A stretch of DNA of 64,000 nt from Eubacterium uniforme (lineage in GTDB: Bacteria; Bacillota; Clostridia; Lachnospirales; Lachnospiraceae), in assembly GCF_900167115.1 (NCBI RefSeq), contig NZ_FUXZ01000004.1, positions 231,543 through 295,542 of the forward strand, in the 5' to 3' direction. Made by a program: the position numbers and the translations under genes. Position 1 is the stretch's first letter, and the number at the start of each line of letters is the position of its first letter. Positions 44,753 through 54,749 of this stretch are shown here, in pieces. Below the pieces are notes generated by a model. It did not search any database, was not told the DNA's origin, and saw nothing but the letters and a program-made list of their open reading frames with translations.

Positions 44753-46639
44753 TTATTTATTCTTATGTTTCAACTGTTCAAGATAAATTAATAATACTGA
44801 AATATCTGCAGGTGAAACACCTGATATTCTTGATGCCTGACCAATTGATAATGGTTTATAGAATGCAAGTTTCTGTCTTGCTTCCTTTCTAATACCAGCA
44901 ATATTTTCATAATCAATATCTGGATCAAGTTTTCTATTTTCAAGTCTCTTAAATTCTCTAACCTGTTTTTCCTGTCTTTCAATGTATCCTTCATACTTGA
45001 TATTAATATCAACCTGCTCAATTACATCCCAAGCTAGTGGTTTTCTATCAGTATCAAATTCTTCAAGCATATCATATGAAAGTTCAGGTCTTCTAATAAG
45101 TTCTGCAAGAGAAGTACCTGTCTTAAGCGGTGTACTTCCATGGTCTACAAGGAATTGTTGAATTTTCGCATTTGCTCCAATACGAACTCCTTTAATTCTT
45201 TCTATTTCTTCAGCGATTTGTTTACGCTTAAGTTCAACTCTTTCATATGTTTCATCATCAACAAGACCTATGTCATGTCCTATTTTTGTAAGACGTAAAT
45301 CCGCATTATCCTGGCGGAGTAGTAGTCTATATTCAGCACGACTTGTCATCATACGATATGGTTCATGACTTTCCTTAGTTACAAGGTCATCAATTAACAC
45401 ACCAATGTAACCTTCTGATCTATCAAGTACTAGCAAATCTTCACCTTTAACTTTAAGTGCAGCATTAATACCGGCAATAATACCCTGAGCCGCAGCTTCT
45501 TCATATCCAGAACTTCCATTAAACTGTCCAGCACTGAATAAACCTTCAATTGTTTTAAACTCAAGTGTTGGAAGTAACTGTCCATATTCGATGCAATCGT
45601 ATTCAATAGCGTATGCATTTCTTACAATCTTTGCATTTTCAAGTCCTGGAACTGTATGGTACATAGCCTCCTGAACATCTTCAGGAAGTGAACTAGACAT
45701 ACCTCCTAAATACATTTCATTTGTATAATAACCTTCAGGTTCAATAAATACCTGATGTCTATTTTTATCAGCAAATTTCATGACCTTGTCTTCAATTGAT
45801 GGACAATATCTAGGACCTGTTCCCTCAATCATTCCAGAGAATAGAGGAGAGCGGTCAATATTTGCTTTTATAATTTCATGAGTTTTTTCGTTTGTATATG
45901 TTAAATAACAGGATGCCTGTTCTTTCTGAATGCTATCAATATCTGTTGAAAAAGAGAATGGTCTAATAGGTGTATCACCAAATTGTTCTTCCATCTTTGA
46001 AAAATCAACAGTTCTCTTATCAACTCTTGCAGGTGTTCCTGTTTTGAATCTTCTCATTTTAATGCCATTCTTAATAAGTGCATCCGTAAGATGAGTTGCA
46101 GCCATAAGTCCATTAGGACCTGTATAATTACTTACTTCACCATAGATACATCTAGCATTAAGATATGTTCCTGTACAAAGAACACATGCTTTTACAAAAT
46201 ATGTAGCTCCAGAAGTAGTCTTAACTGCTGTAATTTTACCATCTTCAACTACAAGATCTGTAACTTCACCCTGTTTAATAGTTAAATTATCAGTATTTTC
46301 AAGAGTTTTTCTCATCTCTCTTGAATATTCCTGTTTATCTGCTTGTGCACGAAGTGAATGAACTGCAGGACCCTTTGATTTATTAAGCATCTTTGACTGA
46401 ATAAATGTTTTATCTATATTTTTTCCCATTTCTCCACCAAGAGCATCAATCTCTCTAACTAGATGTCCCTTTGAAGTTCCACCTACATTTGGATTACATG
46501 GCATAAGTGCTATTGAATCAACACTTACTGTAAACATAATTGTATTAAGACCAAGTCTTGCTGATGCAAGTGCTGCCTCGCATCCTGCATGTCCTGCTCC
46601 TATAATTGCTATATCATAACTTTCTGTAACTACGTTCAT
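44753..46639 (-). CDS. mnmG: tRNA uridine-5-carboxymethylaminomethyl modification enzyme MnmG (GidA)
   Basis: 628 aa, full length. FAD site [23 protein letters not shown] at the start, [37 protein letters not shown] and the C-terminal [18 protein letters not shown] are standard. With MnmE it makes cmnm5U at wobble U34 of some tRNAs. It follows mnmE by 32 nt on the minus strand. Confidence 0.99.
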   Translation of the reverse strand: MNVVTESYDIAIIGAGHAGCEAALASARLGLNTIMFTVSVDSIALMPCNPNVGGTSKGHLVREIDALGGEMGKNIDKTFIQSKMLNKSKGPAVHSLRAQADKQEYSREMRKTLENTDNLTIKQGEVTDLVVEDGKITAVKTTSGATYFVKACVLCTGTYLNARCIYGEVSNYTGPNGLMAATHLTDALIKNGIKMRRFKTGTPARVDKRTVDFSKMEEQFGDTPIRPFSFSTDIDSIQKEQASCYLTYTNEKTHEIIKANIDRSPLFSGMIEGTGPRYCPSIEDKVMKFADKNRHQVFIEPEGYYTNEMYLGGMSSSLPEDVQEAMYHTVPGLENAKIVRNAYAIEYDCIEYGQLLPTLEFKTIEGLFSAGQFNGSSGYEEAAAQGIIAGINAALKVKGEDLLVLDRSEGYIGVLIDDLVTKESHEPYRMMTSRAEYRLLLRQDNADLRLTKIGHDIGLVDDETYERVELKRKQIAEEIERIKGVRIGANAKIQQFLVDHGSTPLKTGTSLAELIRRPELSYDMLEEFDTDRKPLAWDVIEQVDINIKYEGYIERQEKQVREFKRLENRKLDPDIDYENIAGIRKEARQKLAFYKPLSIGQASRISGVSPADISVLLIYLEQLKHKNK

Positions 46640-46671
46640 TTTTAACTCCGTTAATATTTATTCTATTTACA

Positions 46672-48048
46672 TTATTTTCCCATACAAAACTTGCTAAAGA
46701 TTTCATCAACAAGATCTTCGCCTAGTGATTGGCCAATTACATCGCCTAATCTTTCGTAAGCATCCATAATGTCTATTGAGAAAAAGTCCTCTGGCATATT
46801 AAGTTCAATACTTTCAAGAACTTTTGAAAGGGACTCATCTGCCTGAATCAATGCATCCTTCTGTCTAATGTTTGTAATATAAACCTGATCATTAAAATTA
46901 ATTAATCCATTAGCAAACATATCATAAATGCAATCTGTAATCTCTGTTACATCATTATCCACAAGAGCAGAAGTAGTAATTACCCTTTTATCCACATAGG
47001 ATTTAATTACTTCTTCAGTAACAACTGTATCTAGATCACTTTTATTTAAAACAATAATTGCCTTTTTATCTTTAATATGACCTAATATCTTTTTATCATT
47101 TTCATCTAGTTCAACTGATGAATCCACAACAAATATAATTAAATCTGCATCATCAGAAGTTTCTAATGCACGCTCAACACCAATCTTTTCAACAATATCT
47201 TCAGTATCTCTAATACCAGCTGTATCAACGATGTTTAAGCGCAACCCTTTTATATTAATACTTTCTTCAAGTGTATCCCTAGTTGTTCCAGCAATATCAG
47301 TAACTATTGCACGGTCTCTTCCAGATAATCTGTTAAGAAGAGAGGACTTACCAACATTAGGTTTACCAAGTATAACTGTCTTAATTCCTTCGCTAATAAT
47401 TCTACCATCATCAGCATTTTCTATTAATTTCTTAACTTCATCCTTTACTTCAATAACAGCACCCTTAAGTGTTTCGCTATATCCATCAATATCTATATGT
47501 TCTGGATCATCAAGTGCTGCCTCAATGTAAGCAATGTGATAAATTAAAACTTCTCTTAATTTCTTTATTTTTTCAGAAATTCTACCTTCAAGATTTCCAA
47601 CAGACACCTCAAGTGCAAGTTCACTTTTTGCATTTATAAGATCCATGATTGCCTCAGCCTGAGATAAATCAATTCGTCCATTTAAAAATGCTCGCTTAGT
47701 AAATTCTCCACTTCCAGCAAGTCTGGCTCCATTTTTAAGCACAAGACTAAGCACCTTTTTCACAACTAATACACCGCCATGACAATTAATCTCCACAACA
47801 TCTTCACGTGTATAAGTTCTTGGTGCTTTCATAATTGAAACCATAACCTCATCAATCATCTCATCCCCATCATATACAAATCCATAATTAATAGTATGAG
47901 AAGGTGATTCCTTTATAGTTTTTCCATTCTTCAATTTTATAATCTTATCAGCTACTTCAAAACTTTCCTCACCGCTAATTCTAATAACACCAATTCCCTG
48001 GTTATTAACAGCAGTAGCAATAGCAGCTATGGTATCTGTTATCTTCAT
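46672..48048 (-). CDS. mnmE: tRNA modification GTPase MnmE (TrmE)
   Basis: 458 aa. N-terminal folate-binding domain (IAAIATAVNNQGIGVIRISGEES), helical domain, G domain with GKPNVGKSSLLNRLSGRDRAIVTDIAGTTRD (G1), DTAGIRDT (G3), NKSD (G4), and the conserved FCMGK end with its Cys. Works with MnmG. A terminator of the jag transcript lies upstream (48116-48158), so it may start from its own promoter. Confidence 0.99.
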   Translation of the reverse strand: MKITDTIAAIATAVNNQGIGVIRISGEESFEVADKIIKLKNGKTIKESPSHTINYGFVYDGDEMIDEVMVSIMKAPRTYTREDVVEINCHGGVLVVKKVLSLVLKNGARLAGSGEFTKRAFLNGRIDLSQAEAIMDLINAKSELALEVSVGNLEGRISEKIKKLREVLIYHIAYIEAALDDPEHIDIDGYSETLKGAVIEVKDEVKKLIENADDGRIISEGIKTVILGKPNVGKSSLLNRLSGRDRAIVTDIAGTTRDTLEESINIKGLRLNIVDTAGIRDTEDIVEKIGVERALETSDDADLIIFVVDSSVELDENDKKILGHIKDKKAIIVLNKSDLDTVVTEEVIKSYVDKRVITTSALVDNDVTEITDCIYDMFANGLINFNDQVYITNIRQKDALIQADESLSKVLESIELNMPEDFFSIDIMDAYERLGDVIGQSLGEDLVDEIFSKFCMGK

Positions 48049-48115
48049 TATTAACCTTCTAATATATGTATTTCCAAAATTAACTCAACAGTATTGTACC
48101 ATTTTTTTACTCAAA

Positions 48116-48158
48116 AAAAAAGGGTCTATATAATCAGCAAATGCCAACTATAAGACCC
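48116..48158 (-). terminator. Terminator between jag and mnmE
   Basis: Minus-strand GGGTCTTATA with TATATAGACCC (48122-48157), followed by a run of nine T. It separates the rnpA-yidD-yidC-jag transcript from mnmE, perhaps partly. Confidence 0.85.
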
Positions 48159-48167
48159 CTAAAAATC

Positions 48168-48824
48168 TTAATATCTATTTCTGTTTCTATTTCCACCCTT
48201 AGGAACTACAACAACATGTCTATAAGGTTCATCACCTTCTGATCTTGTTGTTACATACTTATCATCCTGAAGAGCTGAATGAATAATTCTTCTCTCATAT
48301 GGATTCATAGGCTCAAAAGAAACTTCTCTTCTAATTCTTTTTGCTTTCTTTGCAACATTCTTTGCAAGATTTTCTAATGTTTCTTTTCTTCTTTCTCTGT
48401 AGTTTTCTGTATCAAGTTTTACTCTATAGTAATCATCTGTACCCTTGTTAACTACAAGACTTAAAAGATACTGAATTGAATCAAGTGTCTGTCCTCTTTT
48501 ACCAATAAGAACACCCATGTCATCACCAAGAAGATTTACATCAATTGTCTTTTCTTCATCATTAACAGCGATGTCCATTTTAACTACAAGATTCATTGCA
48601 GCAAACATTTTATCTAAAAATTCTTTAGCAGCTTCATCAATGTTCTTGCTAACTTCTTTAATTCTTGCATTAATTCTTGCAGGTTTTTTACCTAAACCTA
48701 AAATACCAGAACTTTCTTTTTCTATAACTTCATATTCAATATTATCACTTGTTGTACCAAGTTCGATAGTAGCGTTAGTTATAGCTTCTTCAACTGTCTT
48801 TCCAGTAAATTCTCTATATTCCAT
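48168..48824 (-). CDS. jag: RNA-binding protein Jag (KhpB/EloR)
   Basis: 218 aa. Jag_N domain (1-50: MEYREFTGKTVEEAITNATIELGTTSDNIEYEVIEKESSGILGLGKKPA), type II KH domain with GVLIGKRGQTLDSIQYLLSLVVNK, and R3H with NPYERRIIHSALQDDKYVTTRSEGDEPYRHVVVVPK. It regulates cell elongation and peptidoglycan growth in other Firmicutes with KhpA. Directly follows yidC (11-nt gap). Confidence 0.98.
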   Translation of the reverse strand: MEYREFTGKTVEEAITNATIELGTTSDNIEYEVIEKESSGILGLGKKPARINARIKEVSKNIDEAAKEFLDKMFAAMNLVVKMDIAVNDEEKTIDVNLLGDDMGVLIGKRGQTLDSIQYLLSLVVNKGTDDYYRVKLDTENYRERRKETLENLAKNVAKKAKRIRREVSFEPMNPYERRIIHSALQDDKYVTTRSEGDEPYRHVVVVPKGGNRNRNRY

Positions 48825-48835
48825 TTCACACCTTC

Positions 48836-50125
48836 TTATTTCTTATACTTATCTGCTAATTTAGCTTTTGAAGCAAGACTACCTGGTTTTGAATCTTTGT
48901 TAGTCTTTTCCATAGCTTCAAAACTGCCATCATCATTTGCTGATTTATTATTAGAATTAGTATTATTAAGTTCATCACTTAATTTTTTGTTTTCTTTATA
49001 GATTTCATTCATCTTTTCAGAAATGCTCTTCATTGACTTTGTCTTCATAACTGAAGCATTCTTTAATGCATTATCATCTATACCTAACTTAGCACGTCTT
49101 TCTGCAGCTTTCTGTTTATTCTTTTCAACAAGAACATCTACAGGAATTGAATTATAATACTTAGTTACACAAAGCTGAATAATTGTAGTAATAACTGTAC
49201 TTGCAATCCAATATAAACCAAGACAAGTAGGAAGTGTATAACACATAATCAATGAAAGTAATGGCATTGTATATGTCATAGTCTTAAGTGATGCAGCCAT
49301 TGGGTTATCATCACCATCTCCACCCTGATCTACCATCATAAGTTTTGAACTAATAAACTGAGTTAATGCAGCTAAAATTGGAATTAAAATAGCAACATTA
49401 ATACCTAAACCAACTAATGTCTTAGGAGATAATGTTAAATTCATACCTAAGAAATTATTAGCATGTTCAATCTTATGCATATTCTTAGTAATAACATCTC
49501 CACTACCAGCAAATGCTTTCTTTAAACTTTCCCAATTTTTATTATCAAACTTATACATTACATCAACAAGTTTATTAACTGTTTCTGTTTTTCCATCTAA
49601 GTTTTCTAATTTAATATGACCAGTCTTAGCAACTTCTTTAATAACATCACTATTAAGAAGTTTATCTACTCCAACTTTATCAATAATGTTTGTGTAATGT
49701 GCCTTTAACTGTGGAACATAAGCAGGAATTCTCATAATAACCTGATAAATACCAAACATGATAGGAAGCTGGATAAGCATATTTAAACATCCACCTGAAG
49801 GTGAAACTCCATACTTCTTATAAATATCAGTCATTTCCTGATTTTTTGCCATAAGAGATTCCTGGTCTTTTTTACCTTCATACTTCTTATTAATTGCATT
49901 TATTTCAGGTTGAATAATAGAATTCATCTTTGTGAATTTCTGCTGTTTAATTGTAAGAGGTAACATTATGATTCTTACAACTACAACGATAAGAATTACA
50001 CATAATCCAACATTCTGAAGTCCGAAATGAGCAAAAAATCTATAAAGGTAATTAAATATAGCACCAATTGCTTTAGCAAATGGTCCTAACCATCCTGATG
50101 TTTGAGTCAGTACTGTAAAATCCAT
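48836..50125 (-). CDS. yidC: Membrane protein insertase YidC/OxaA
   Basis: 429 aa. Five to six membrane helices: FAKAIGAIFNYLYRFFAHFGLQNVGLCVILIVVVVRIIMLPLTIKQQKF is the typical start of the insertase core, with the conserved Arg in the hydrophilic groove (VRIIMLPL), then GCLNMLIQLPIMFGIYQVIM and LPTCLGLYWIASTVITTIIQL. No lipobox Cys. The C-terminus is a long Lys-rich cytoplasmic tail. An inserted loop between helices (about 140-230) is larger than in Bacillus SpoIIIJ. Operon with yidD, rnpA. Confidence 0.97.
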   Translation of the reverse strand: MDFTVLTQTSGWLGPFAKAIGAIFNYLYRFFAHFGLQNVGLCVILIVVVVRIIMLPLTIKQQKFTKMNSIIQPEINAINKKYEGKKDQESLMAKNQEMTDIYKKYGVSPSGGCLNMLIQLPIMFGIYQVIMRIPAYVPQLKAHYTNIIDKVGVDKLLNSDVIKEVAKTGHIKLENLDGKTETVNKLVDVMYKFDNKNWESLKKAFAGSGDVITKNMHKIEHANNFLGMNLTLSPKTLVGLGINVAILIPILAALTQFISSKLMMVDQGGDGDDNPMAASLKTMTYTMPLLSLIMCYTLPTCLGLYWIASTVITTIIQLCVTKYYNSIPVDVLVEKNKQKAAERRAKLGIDDNALKNASVMKTKSMKSISEKMNEIYKENKKLSDELNNTNSNNKSANDDGSFEAMEKTNKDSKPGSLASKAKLADKYKK

Positions 50126-50134
50126 TTTTCCTCC

Positions 50135-50419
50135 TTACGGTACCGGATCATATCCTCCCTTAGCTAGGGGATTACATCTTAAAATTCTTTTAATAGATAA
50201 AAACAGTCCCTTAACAGGACCATATTTCTTTAAAGCCTCAATTGCATACTGTGAACATGTAGGTGTATAAATACAATGTGTTCTTTTCATAGGGGAAATA
50301 AACTTTTGATAAAATCTAATTAATAACACAAAAATAAAGACAATACTATTTGAAATAAGTTTTATTTCCTTTTTAATATGTACTATAATACTTTTATCCT
50401 TTTTCATAATATGCCTCAT
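50135..50419 (-). CDS. yidD: Membrane protein insertion efficiency factor YidD
   Basis: 94 aa, with the family motif [59 protein letters not shown], three conserved Cys. An N-terminal hydrophobic stretch (25-38) is amphipathic. Between rnpA and yidC as usual; gaps 13 and 9 nt. Confidence 0.97.
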   Translation of the reverse strand: MRHIMKKDKSIIVHIKKEIKLISNSIVFIFVLLIRFYQKFISPMKRTHCIYTPTCSQYAIEALKKYGPVKGLFLSIKRILRCNPLAKGGYDPVP

Positions 50420-50432
50420 TAGCTTTTATTTT

Positions 50433-50786
50433 CTAATTAACTTTCGAATTTACGGCAACTATTTTGTGTAATTTTGCTAAGTGCAAAAATGCACTTTCCA
50501 TTTCTTTATAACTTATATCTTTCGCTGTTATTCTCGCAATAACAACTACGTCCAAACCACTATTGAACGTATTCTTATTCAGTCTGTATATTTCACGTAT
50601 GAATCTTGTTAGGTGATGTCTTACTACGCTATTTCCTACTTTTTTACTTACTTGGATACCAAGTTTATCTTTACCTTTATCATCCGCTTTAACATACATT
50701 ACTAAATACTTATTAGCAAATGACTTGCTATTATCAAATACTTCTTTAAATTCTTTATAATTCTTTAAAGATTCATAACTTTTCAT
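50433..50786 (-). CDS. rnpA: Ribonuclease P protein component
   Basis: 117 aa, binds the catalytic RNA of RNase P for tRNA 5' processing. Signature YKEFKEVFDNSKSFANKYLVMYV, LGIQVSKKVGNSVVRHHLTRFIREIYRL and DVVVIARITAKDISYKEME is complete (R-N-x-x-R-R type motif has VVRHHLTRFIRE). It follows rpmH by 65 nt with a terminator between. Confidence 0.97.
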   Translation of the reverse strand: MKSYESLKNYKEFKEVFDNSKSFANKYLVMYVKADDKGKDKLGIQVSKKVGNSVVRHHLTRFIREIYRLNKNTFNSGLDVVVIARITAKDISYKEMESAFLHLAKLHKIVAVNSKVN

Positions 50787-50833
50787 ATTTTTCTCCTATA
50801 TGATTAAACCAATTGTCCATAATAGAAGAAAAA

Positions 50834-50853
50834 GGCCACATAAATGCGGCCTA
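50834..50853 (-). terminator. Terminator or attenuator between rpmH and rnpA
   Basis: Minus-strand GGCCGCATTTATGTGGCC then TTTTTCTT, starting at the rpmH stop. It would make rpmH expression exceed that of rnpA, as in other bacteria. Confidence 0.85.
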
Positions 50854-50985
50854 AGCTGACAATTTTTTTCTACCTTTTAATCTTCTAGCAGCTAAAACTT
50901 TTCTTCCACCAACACTGCTCATTCTAGCTCTAAAACCATGTACTCTAGATCTCTGTCTTTTCTTTGGCTGAAATGTCATTTTCAT
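50851..50985 (-). CDS. rpmH: 50S ribosomal protein L34
   Basis: 44 aa, too short for a usual open-frame list. Protein starts [18 protein letters not shown] and goes on [26 protein letters not shown], the L34 pattern. Start at 50985 fits GGAGG at 50996-51000 with 10-nt spacing. First gene of the leftward origin operon; strong promoter at 51031-51059. Confidence 0.99.
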   Translation of the reverse strand: MKMTFQPKKRQRSRVHGFRARMSSVGGRKVLAARRLKGRKKLSA

Positions 50986-51030
50986 TGCTCAGGCACCTCC
51001 TTACTATATTTATAGTAAAACATCATTCCT

Positions 51031-51059
51031 AGTATAATAAAACATATAATCTATGTCAA
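51031..51059 (-). promoter_or_regulatory. rpmH promoter
   Basis: Consensus TTGACA (51054-51059), 17 nt, TATACT (51031-51036) on the minus strand, about 46 nt before the rpmH start. Confidence 0.93.
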
Positions 51060-51075
51060 GTTTTATTTATTCTTT

Positions 51076-51335
51076 TTACCCACAAATTTATCCACTTTAC
51101 ATAAATATTTATTTTTAATTTACATAATTTTATCCACATTTTCTCTTTAATGTGTGTTTTTTTGTGGATAACTCTTCAGATTTACACATTTTTCACCGTT
51201 TTTTTGTAATTTTGTTTATCCACAAATTCACATGTTATTAACATAAAATTTTTATTATATTTTTTTATGTTAATTGCATTTTTTATTGATTTTTTTTAAT
51301 ATCCATTTTTCCTTATTTTAAGCCATTTATCCACA
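51076..51335. other. oriC region with DnaA boxes upstream of dnaA
   Basis: Perfect DnaA boxes TTATCCACA at 51130-51138, 51216-51224 and 51327-51335 (+) and 51163-51171 (-), and one-mismatch boxes TTACCCACA (51076-51084) and TTATCCACT (51088-51096). The rest is T-rich. With rpmH diverging to the left and dnaA to the right, this is the likely replication origin or its bipartite left half. Confidence 0.88.
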
Positions 51336-51380
51336 TTTTGAAATTTTTTCTTCCTTATTATAAATAATACTCATTTTCTA

Positions 51381-51409
51381 TTGAAAACATCTTTAAAATT
51401 TTATATAAT
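51381..51409 (+). promoter_or_regulatory. dnaA promoter
   Basis: TTGAAA (51381-51386), 17 nt, TATAAT (51404-51409), 36 nt before the dnaA start; near DnaA boxes, allowing autoregulation. Confidence 0.82.
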
Positions 51410-51444
51410 AATATCATATATTTTAATCAAGGAGAATACTAATT

Positions 51445-52818
51445 ATGCTTGATACATTAACTAGTAATTGGAACCAGATTTTAGAATTTTTAAAAACAGA
51501 ATATGACATACAGGAAATTGCTATAAACACATGGTTATCTCCTTTAAGCGTTTATAGTGTAGATGGAAATAATTTAACTTTAGCATATGATGATGATAAC
51601 AGTATGAAAATCAAATATGTTAATGACAAATATAAAGACTTTTTAAAAATGGCTATTAATGATGTTGTTGGTAAAGAATTTAATATATCTATTTGTTCAA
51701 AATCATCATTAAAAGAAGACATATCAAACCTTTCATCAGATATGAATAATTCTTCTTTAGTCAATGAACAAAAATTATCTTATTCTAATATTAATCAAAA
51801 GTATACTTTTGATTCTTTTATTGTAGGACCTAATAATAATATTGCACAGGCTGCATCTTTAGCTGTTGCTGAATCACCAGGAGAAATATATAATCCATTA
51901 TTTATTTATGGTGGAGCAGGTTTAGGTAAAACTCATTTAATGCATGCCATTGGCAATTATATTATCAATAATAATCCAAATAAAAAAGTATTATATGCTT
52001 CTAGTGAAGAATTTACTAATGAACTTGTTTCTATTATCAGAAATGATAATCAAAATCAGTCTGCAATTAATGACTTTAGAGAGAAGTATAGAAGTGTTGA
52101 TGTTTTACTTATTGATGATATTCAATTCATTATCGGTAAGGAAAGAACACAGGAAGAATTTTTCCATACATTTAATACTTTATTTTTAGCTAAAAAACAG
52201 ATTGTTATTTCTTCTGATAAACCACCTAAAGATATGGAACTTCTTGAAGAAAGATTAAGTTCAAGATTCTCTAATGGTTTAACAGTTGATATTCAAAAAC
52301 CAGAATATGAAACAAGATTAGCTATCTTAACTAAAAAAGCTGAAATAGAACATTTAAATATTCCAAAAGAAGTATTTAACTATGTTGTTGAAAACATTAC
52401 TTCTAATGTTCGTGATCTAGAAGGTGCTTTAACTAAAATCGTTGCATTTTCTAAATTATCAAATCAAAATATTACTTTGGAGTTTAGTGAAAATGTTTTA
52501 TCTGATGTTATTAATCCAACCCAAAAGACCATAACTATAGATTTAATAATTAATACAGTTGCAGAACATTTTTCAATTAAAAAAGAAGATATTGTTTCAA
52601 AAAAGAAAAATGCAGATATTGCATATCCAAGACAAATAGTTATGTACTTAAGTAGAATTCTTACAGATGAAACATATTCAAATATTGCTAAAGCACTTAA
52701 TAGAAAAGATCATTCAACTATTATACATGGTGCTGACAAGATAGATTTAGATATTAAAAATAATCCACAGACAAAGGATTTAATTGATATCATAACTAAA
52801 AAAATTAATCCAAATTAA
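51445..52818 (+). CDS. dnaA: Chromosomal replication initiator DnaA
   Basis: 457 aa. Domain I 1-85 (WLSPLSVYSVDGN), a short linker, AAA+ domain with YNPLFIYGGAGLGKTHLMHAIGN (Walker A), LLIDDIQFI (Walker B) and sensor SSRFSNGL, and domain IV with the box-reading helix RKDHSTIIHGADKI. Strong ribosome site AAGGAG before the ATG. Confidence 0.99.
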   Translation: MLDTLTSNWNQILEFLKTEYDIQEIAINTWLSPLSVYSVDGNNLTLAYDDDNSMKIKYVNDKYKDFLKMAINDVVGKEFNISICSKSSLKEDISNLSSDMNNSSLVNEQKLSYSNINQKYTFDSFIVGPNNNIAQAASLAVAESPGEIYNPLFIYGGAGLGKTHLMHAIGNYIINNNPNKKVLYASSEEFTNELVSIIRNDNQNQSAINDFREKYRSVDVLLIDDIQFIIGKERTQEEFFHTFNTLFLAKKQIVISSDKPPKDMELLEERLSSRFSNGLTVDIQKPEYETRLAILTKKAEIEHLNIPKEVFNYVVENITSNVRDLEGALTKIVAFSKLSNQNITLEFSENVLSDVINPTQKTITIDLIINTVAEHFSIKKEDIVSKKKNADIAYPRQIVMYLSRILTDETYSNIAKALNRKDHSTIIHGADKIDLDIKNNPQTKDLIDIITKKINPN

Positions 52819-53191
52819 TATAAACATATATACACATATAAGATAATGTAAATAATATAATAAATTAAATATATTTATAAATTTTATTTTATGTTCATAA
52901 ATATGTTTATAAATATGTTTATAAATAAAATAATTATGTGATTATACTAGTTTATAACTTTACATTTTAGTTTATAAGTTTTTCAATTGCATAAGAATAT
53001 GATTATATATGTTTTTTAAAAGTGTGAATTAATTTAACTTAAACACTATTTAATCTACATTAAAAAAGTTTACTTTTATTATATTTTCAAAGGATTATTT
53101 TTATAATTCACATATTCACACCCTATAATAAGAATAATATTAAATATTAATAATATATTTATATATGGATTTCGAAAGGAGATATTTCTAA
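52819..53191. other. dnaA-dnaN intergenic region, AT-rich with a 12-bp tandem repeat
   Basis: A gap of 373 nt. It holds three 12-bp units ATGTTYATAAAT (52891-52926) and otherwise AT-rich sequence. I find no perfect DnaA box and no firm promoter; some hexamers near 53130 (TTCACA, TATAAT) are at wrong spacing. It could be the unwinding part of a bipartite origin, which is inference. Confidence 0.6.
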
Positions 53192-54304
53192 ATGAAAATT
53201 GTATGCTCAAAGAATGATTTACTAGCTGGTGTTAATATTGTTATGAAGGCTGTTCCTTCTAAAACATCAATGCCTATATTAGAATGCATTCTTATTAATG
53301 CAGAAGATGGTGAAATTAAACTTACTGTTAATGATATGGAACTCGGTATTGAAACTAAGGTAAAAGGTAATATAGAAGAAGCTGGTATGATTGCAATCGA
53401 AGCAAAGTTATTTGCTGAAATTGTTAGAAAGCTTCCTAATGATGATATTACTATTGATGTAAGTGATGATTTAAAAGTTAAAATTACATGTCAGAAAGCT
53501 AAATTTGATCTTATTGGTTTAGATGGAAATACATTCTCATTCCTTCCAGACATAAATAAGAATGAAAGTATTTATATTTCACAATTTAGTTTAAGAGAAA
53601 TTATTAATCAGACTTTATTCTCAGTTGCTGATAATGATAAGACAAAGATTTTAACTGGTGAGCTTATTGAAGTTAATGGAAGTAATTTAAGAGTTGCTTC
53701 TCTTGATGGTTTTAGAATTTCAATTAGAAATATTACATTAAAAGAAGAATTTGGTAATGTAAAGGTTATTGTTCCAGGAAAAACACTTAGTGAAATTAGT
53801 AAGATTTTAACTGGTGGACTTGAGGACATGGTTAATATTTCATTTACTGAAAATCATATTTTATTTGAATTTGATAATACAGTTGTTGTATCACGTCTTA
53901 TTGAAGGTGAATTCTTTAAGATTGATAAGATGATTTCTAATGATTATGAAACTAAGGTTAAAGTTAATAGAAATGAACTTATGAGTGCGATTGATAGAGC
54001 AACTCTTCTTGCGAAAGAAGGAAATATTAAACCTATTATTTTAAATATTAATGATGATGCTATGAATATTAAGATGAATTCATTTATTGGATCAATGGAT
54101 GAAGATGTTGATGTTGATAAAGAAGGTGGAAATCTTGTAATAGGTTTTAATCCTAAGTTTATAATTGAAGCACTTCGTGCAATTGATGATGAAGAAGTTG
54201 ATATTTACTTTGTAAATTCAAAATCTCCATGTTTTATTAAGAATGAAGAATTAAGTTATATTTATTTAATAGTTCCAGTTAATATTAATACAAATGTTAA
54301 CTAA
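53192..54304 (+). CDS. dnaN: DNA polymerase III beta sliding clamp
   Basis: 370 aa, three clamp domains. Start MKIVCSKNDLLAGVNIVMKAVPSKTSMPILECILINAEDGEIKLTVNDMELGI is typical, as is the end SYIYLIVPVNI. Ribosome site AAAGGAG (53175-53181), 10 nt before the ATG. Confidence 0.99.
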   Translation: MKIVCSKNDLLAGVNIVMKAVPSKTSMPILECILINAEDGEIKLTVNDMELGIETKVKGNIEEAGMIAIEAKLFAEIVRKLPNDDITIDVSDDLKVKITCQKAKFDLIGLDGNTFSFLPDINKNESIYISQFSLREIINQTLFSVADNDKTKILTGELIEVNGSNLRVASLDGFRISIRNITLKEEFGNVKVIVPGKTLSEISKILTGGLEDMVNISFTENHILFEFDNTVVVSRLIEGEFFKIDKMISNDYETKVKVNRNELMSAIDRATLLAKEGNIKPIILNINDDAMNIKMNSFIGSMDEDVDVDKEGGNLVIGFNPKFIIEALRAIDDEEVDIYFVNSKSPCFIKNEELSYIYLIVPVNINTNVN

Positions 54305-54439
54305 TAATTTAGTAGGTATTATGATTTATTAAAATATCAATTAATATTAATAATAAATTAAAAATAAGTAAAAAAATAATATAAAAGATAATAGATAATA
54401 GATAAAAAGGTTTATATTATTTTTAAATTAGGAATATAT

Positions 54440-54649
54440 ATGCAAGAGATAAAATTAAGAGAAGATTATATTAAACTTGGACAGGCACTTAAAGCTTGTG
54501 GATTAGTTTCTTCAGGAATAGAAGCTAAGATTGTTATTCAAGATGGTGAAGTAAAAGTTAATGGTGAAGTTGATACCAGAAGAGGTAAAAAACTTGTAGA
54601 TGGTGACATTGTAGAATTTAATGGAGAAACAATAAAAGTAATAAAATAA
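54440..54649 (+). CDS. S4-domain RNA-binding protein (YaaA/RlbA-like)
   Basis: 69 aa. LRSxEDYIKLGQALKACGLVSSGIEAKIVIQDGEVKVNGEVDTRRGKKLVDGDIVEFNGE is an S4 domain, as in the small protein between dnaN and recF in most Firmicutes, where it may take part in ribosome assembly. No strong ribosome site is seen. Confidence 0.93.
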   Translation: MQEIKLREDYIKLGQALKACGLVSSGIEAKIVIQDGEVKVNGEVDTRRGKKLVDGDIVEFNGETIKVIK

Positions 54650-54749
54650 TATATTATATTAAGTATTTTTATATTATATTGAATTATTAATTCATTATGT
54701 AGTATTAAAAATTTATTAATTCTTATTTTATGTTTTATTGAAATTATAT

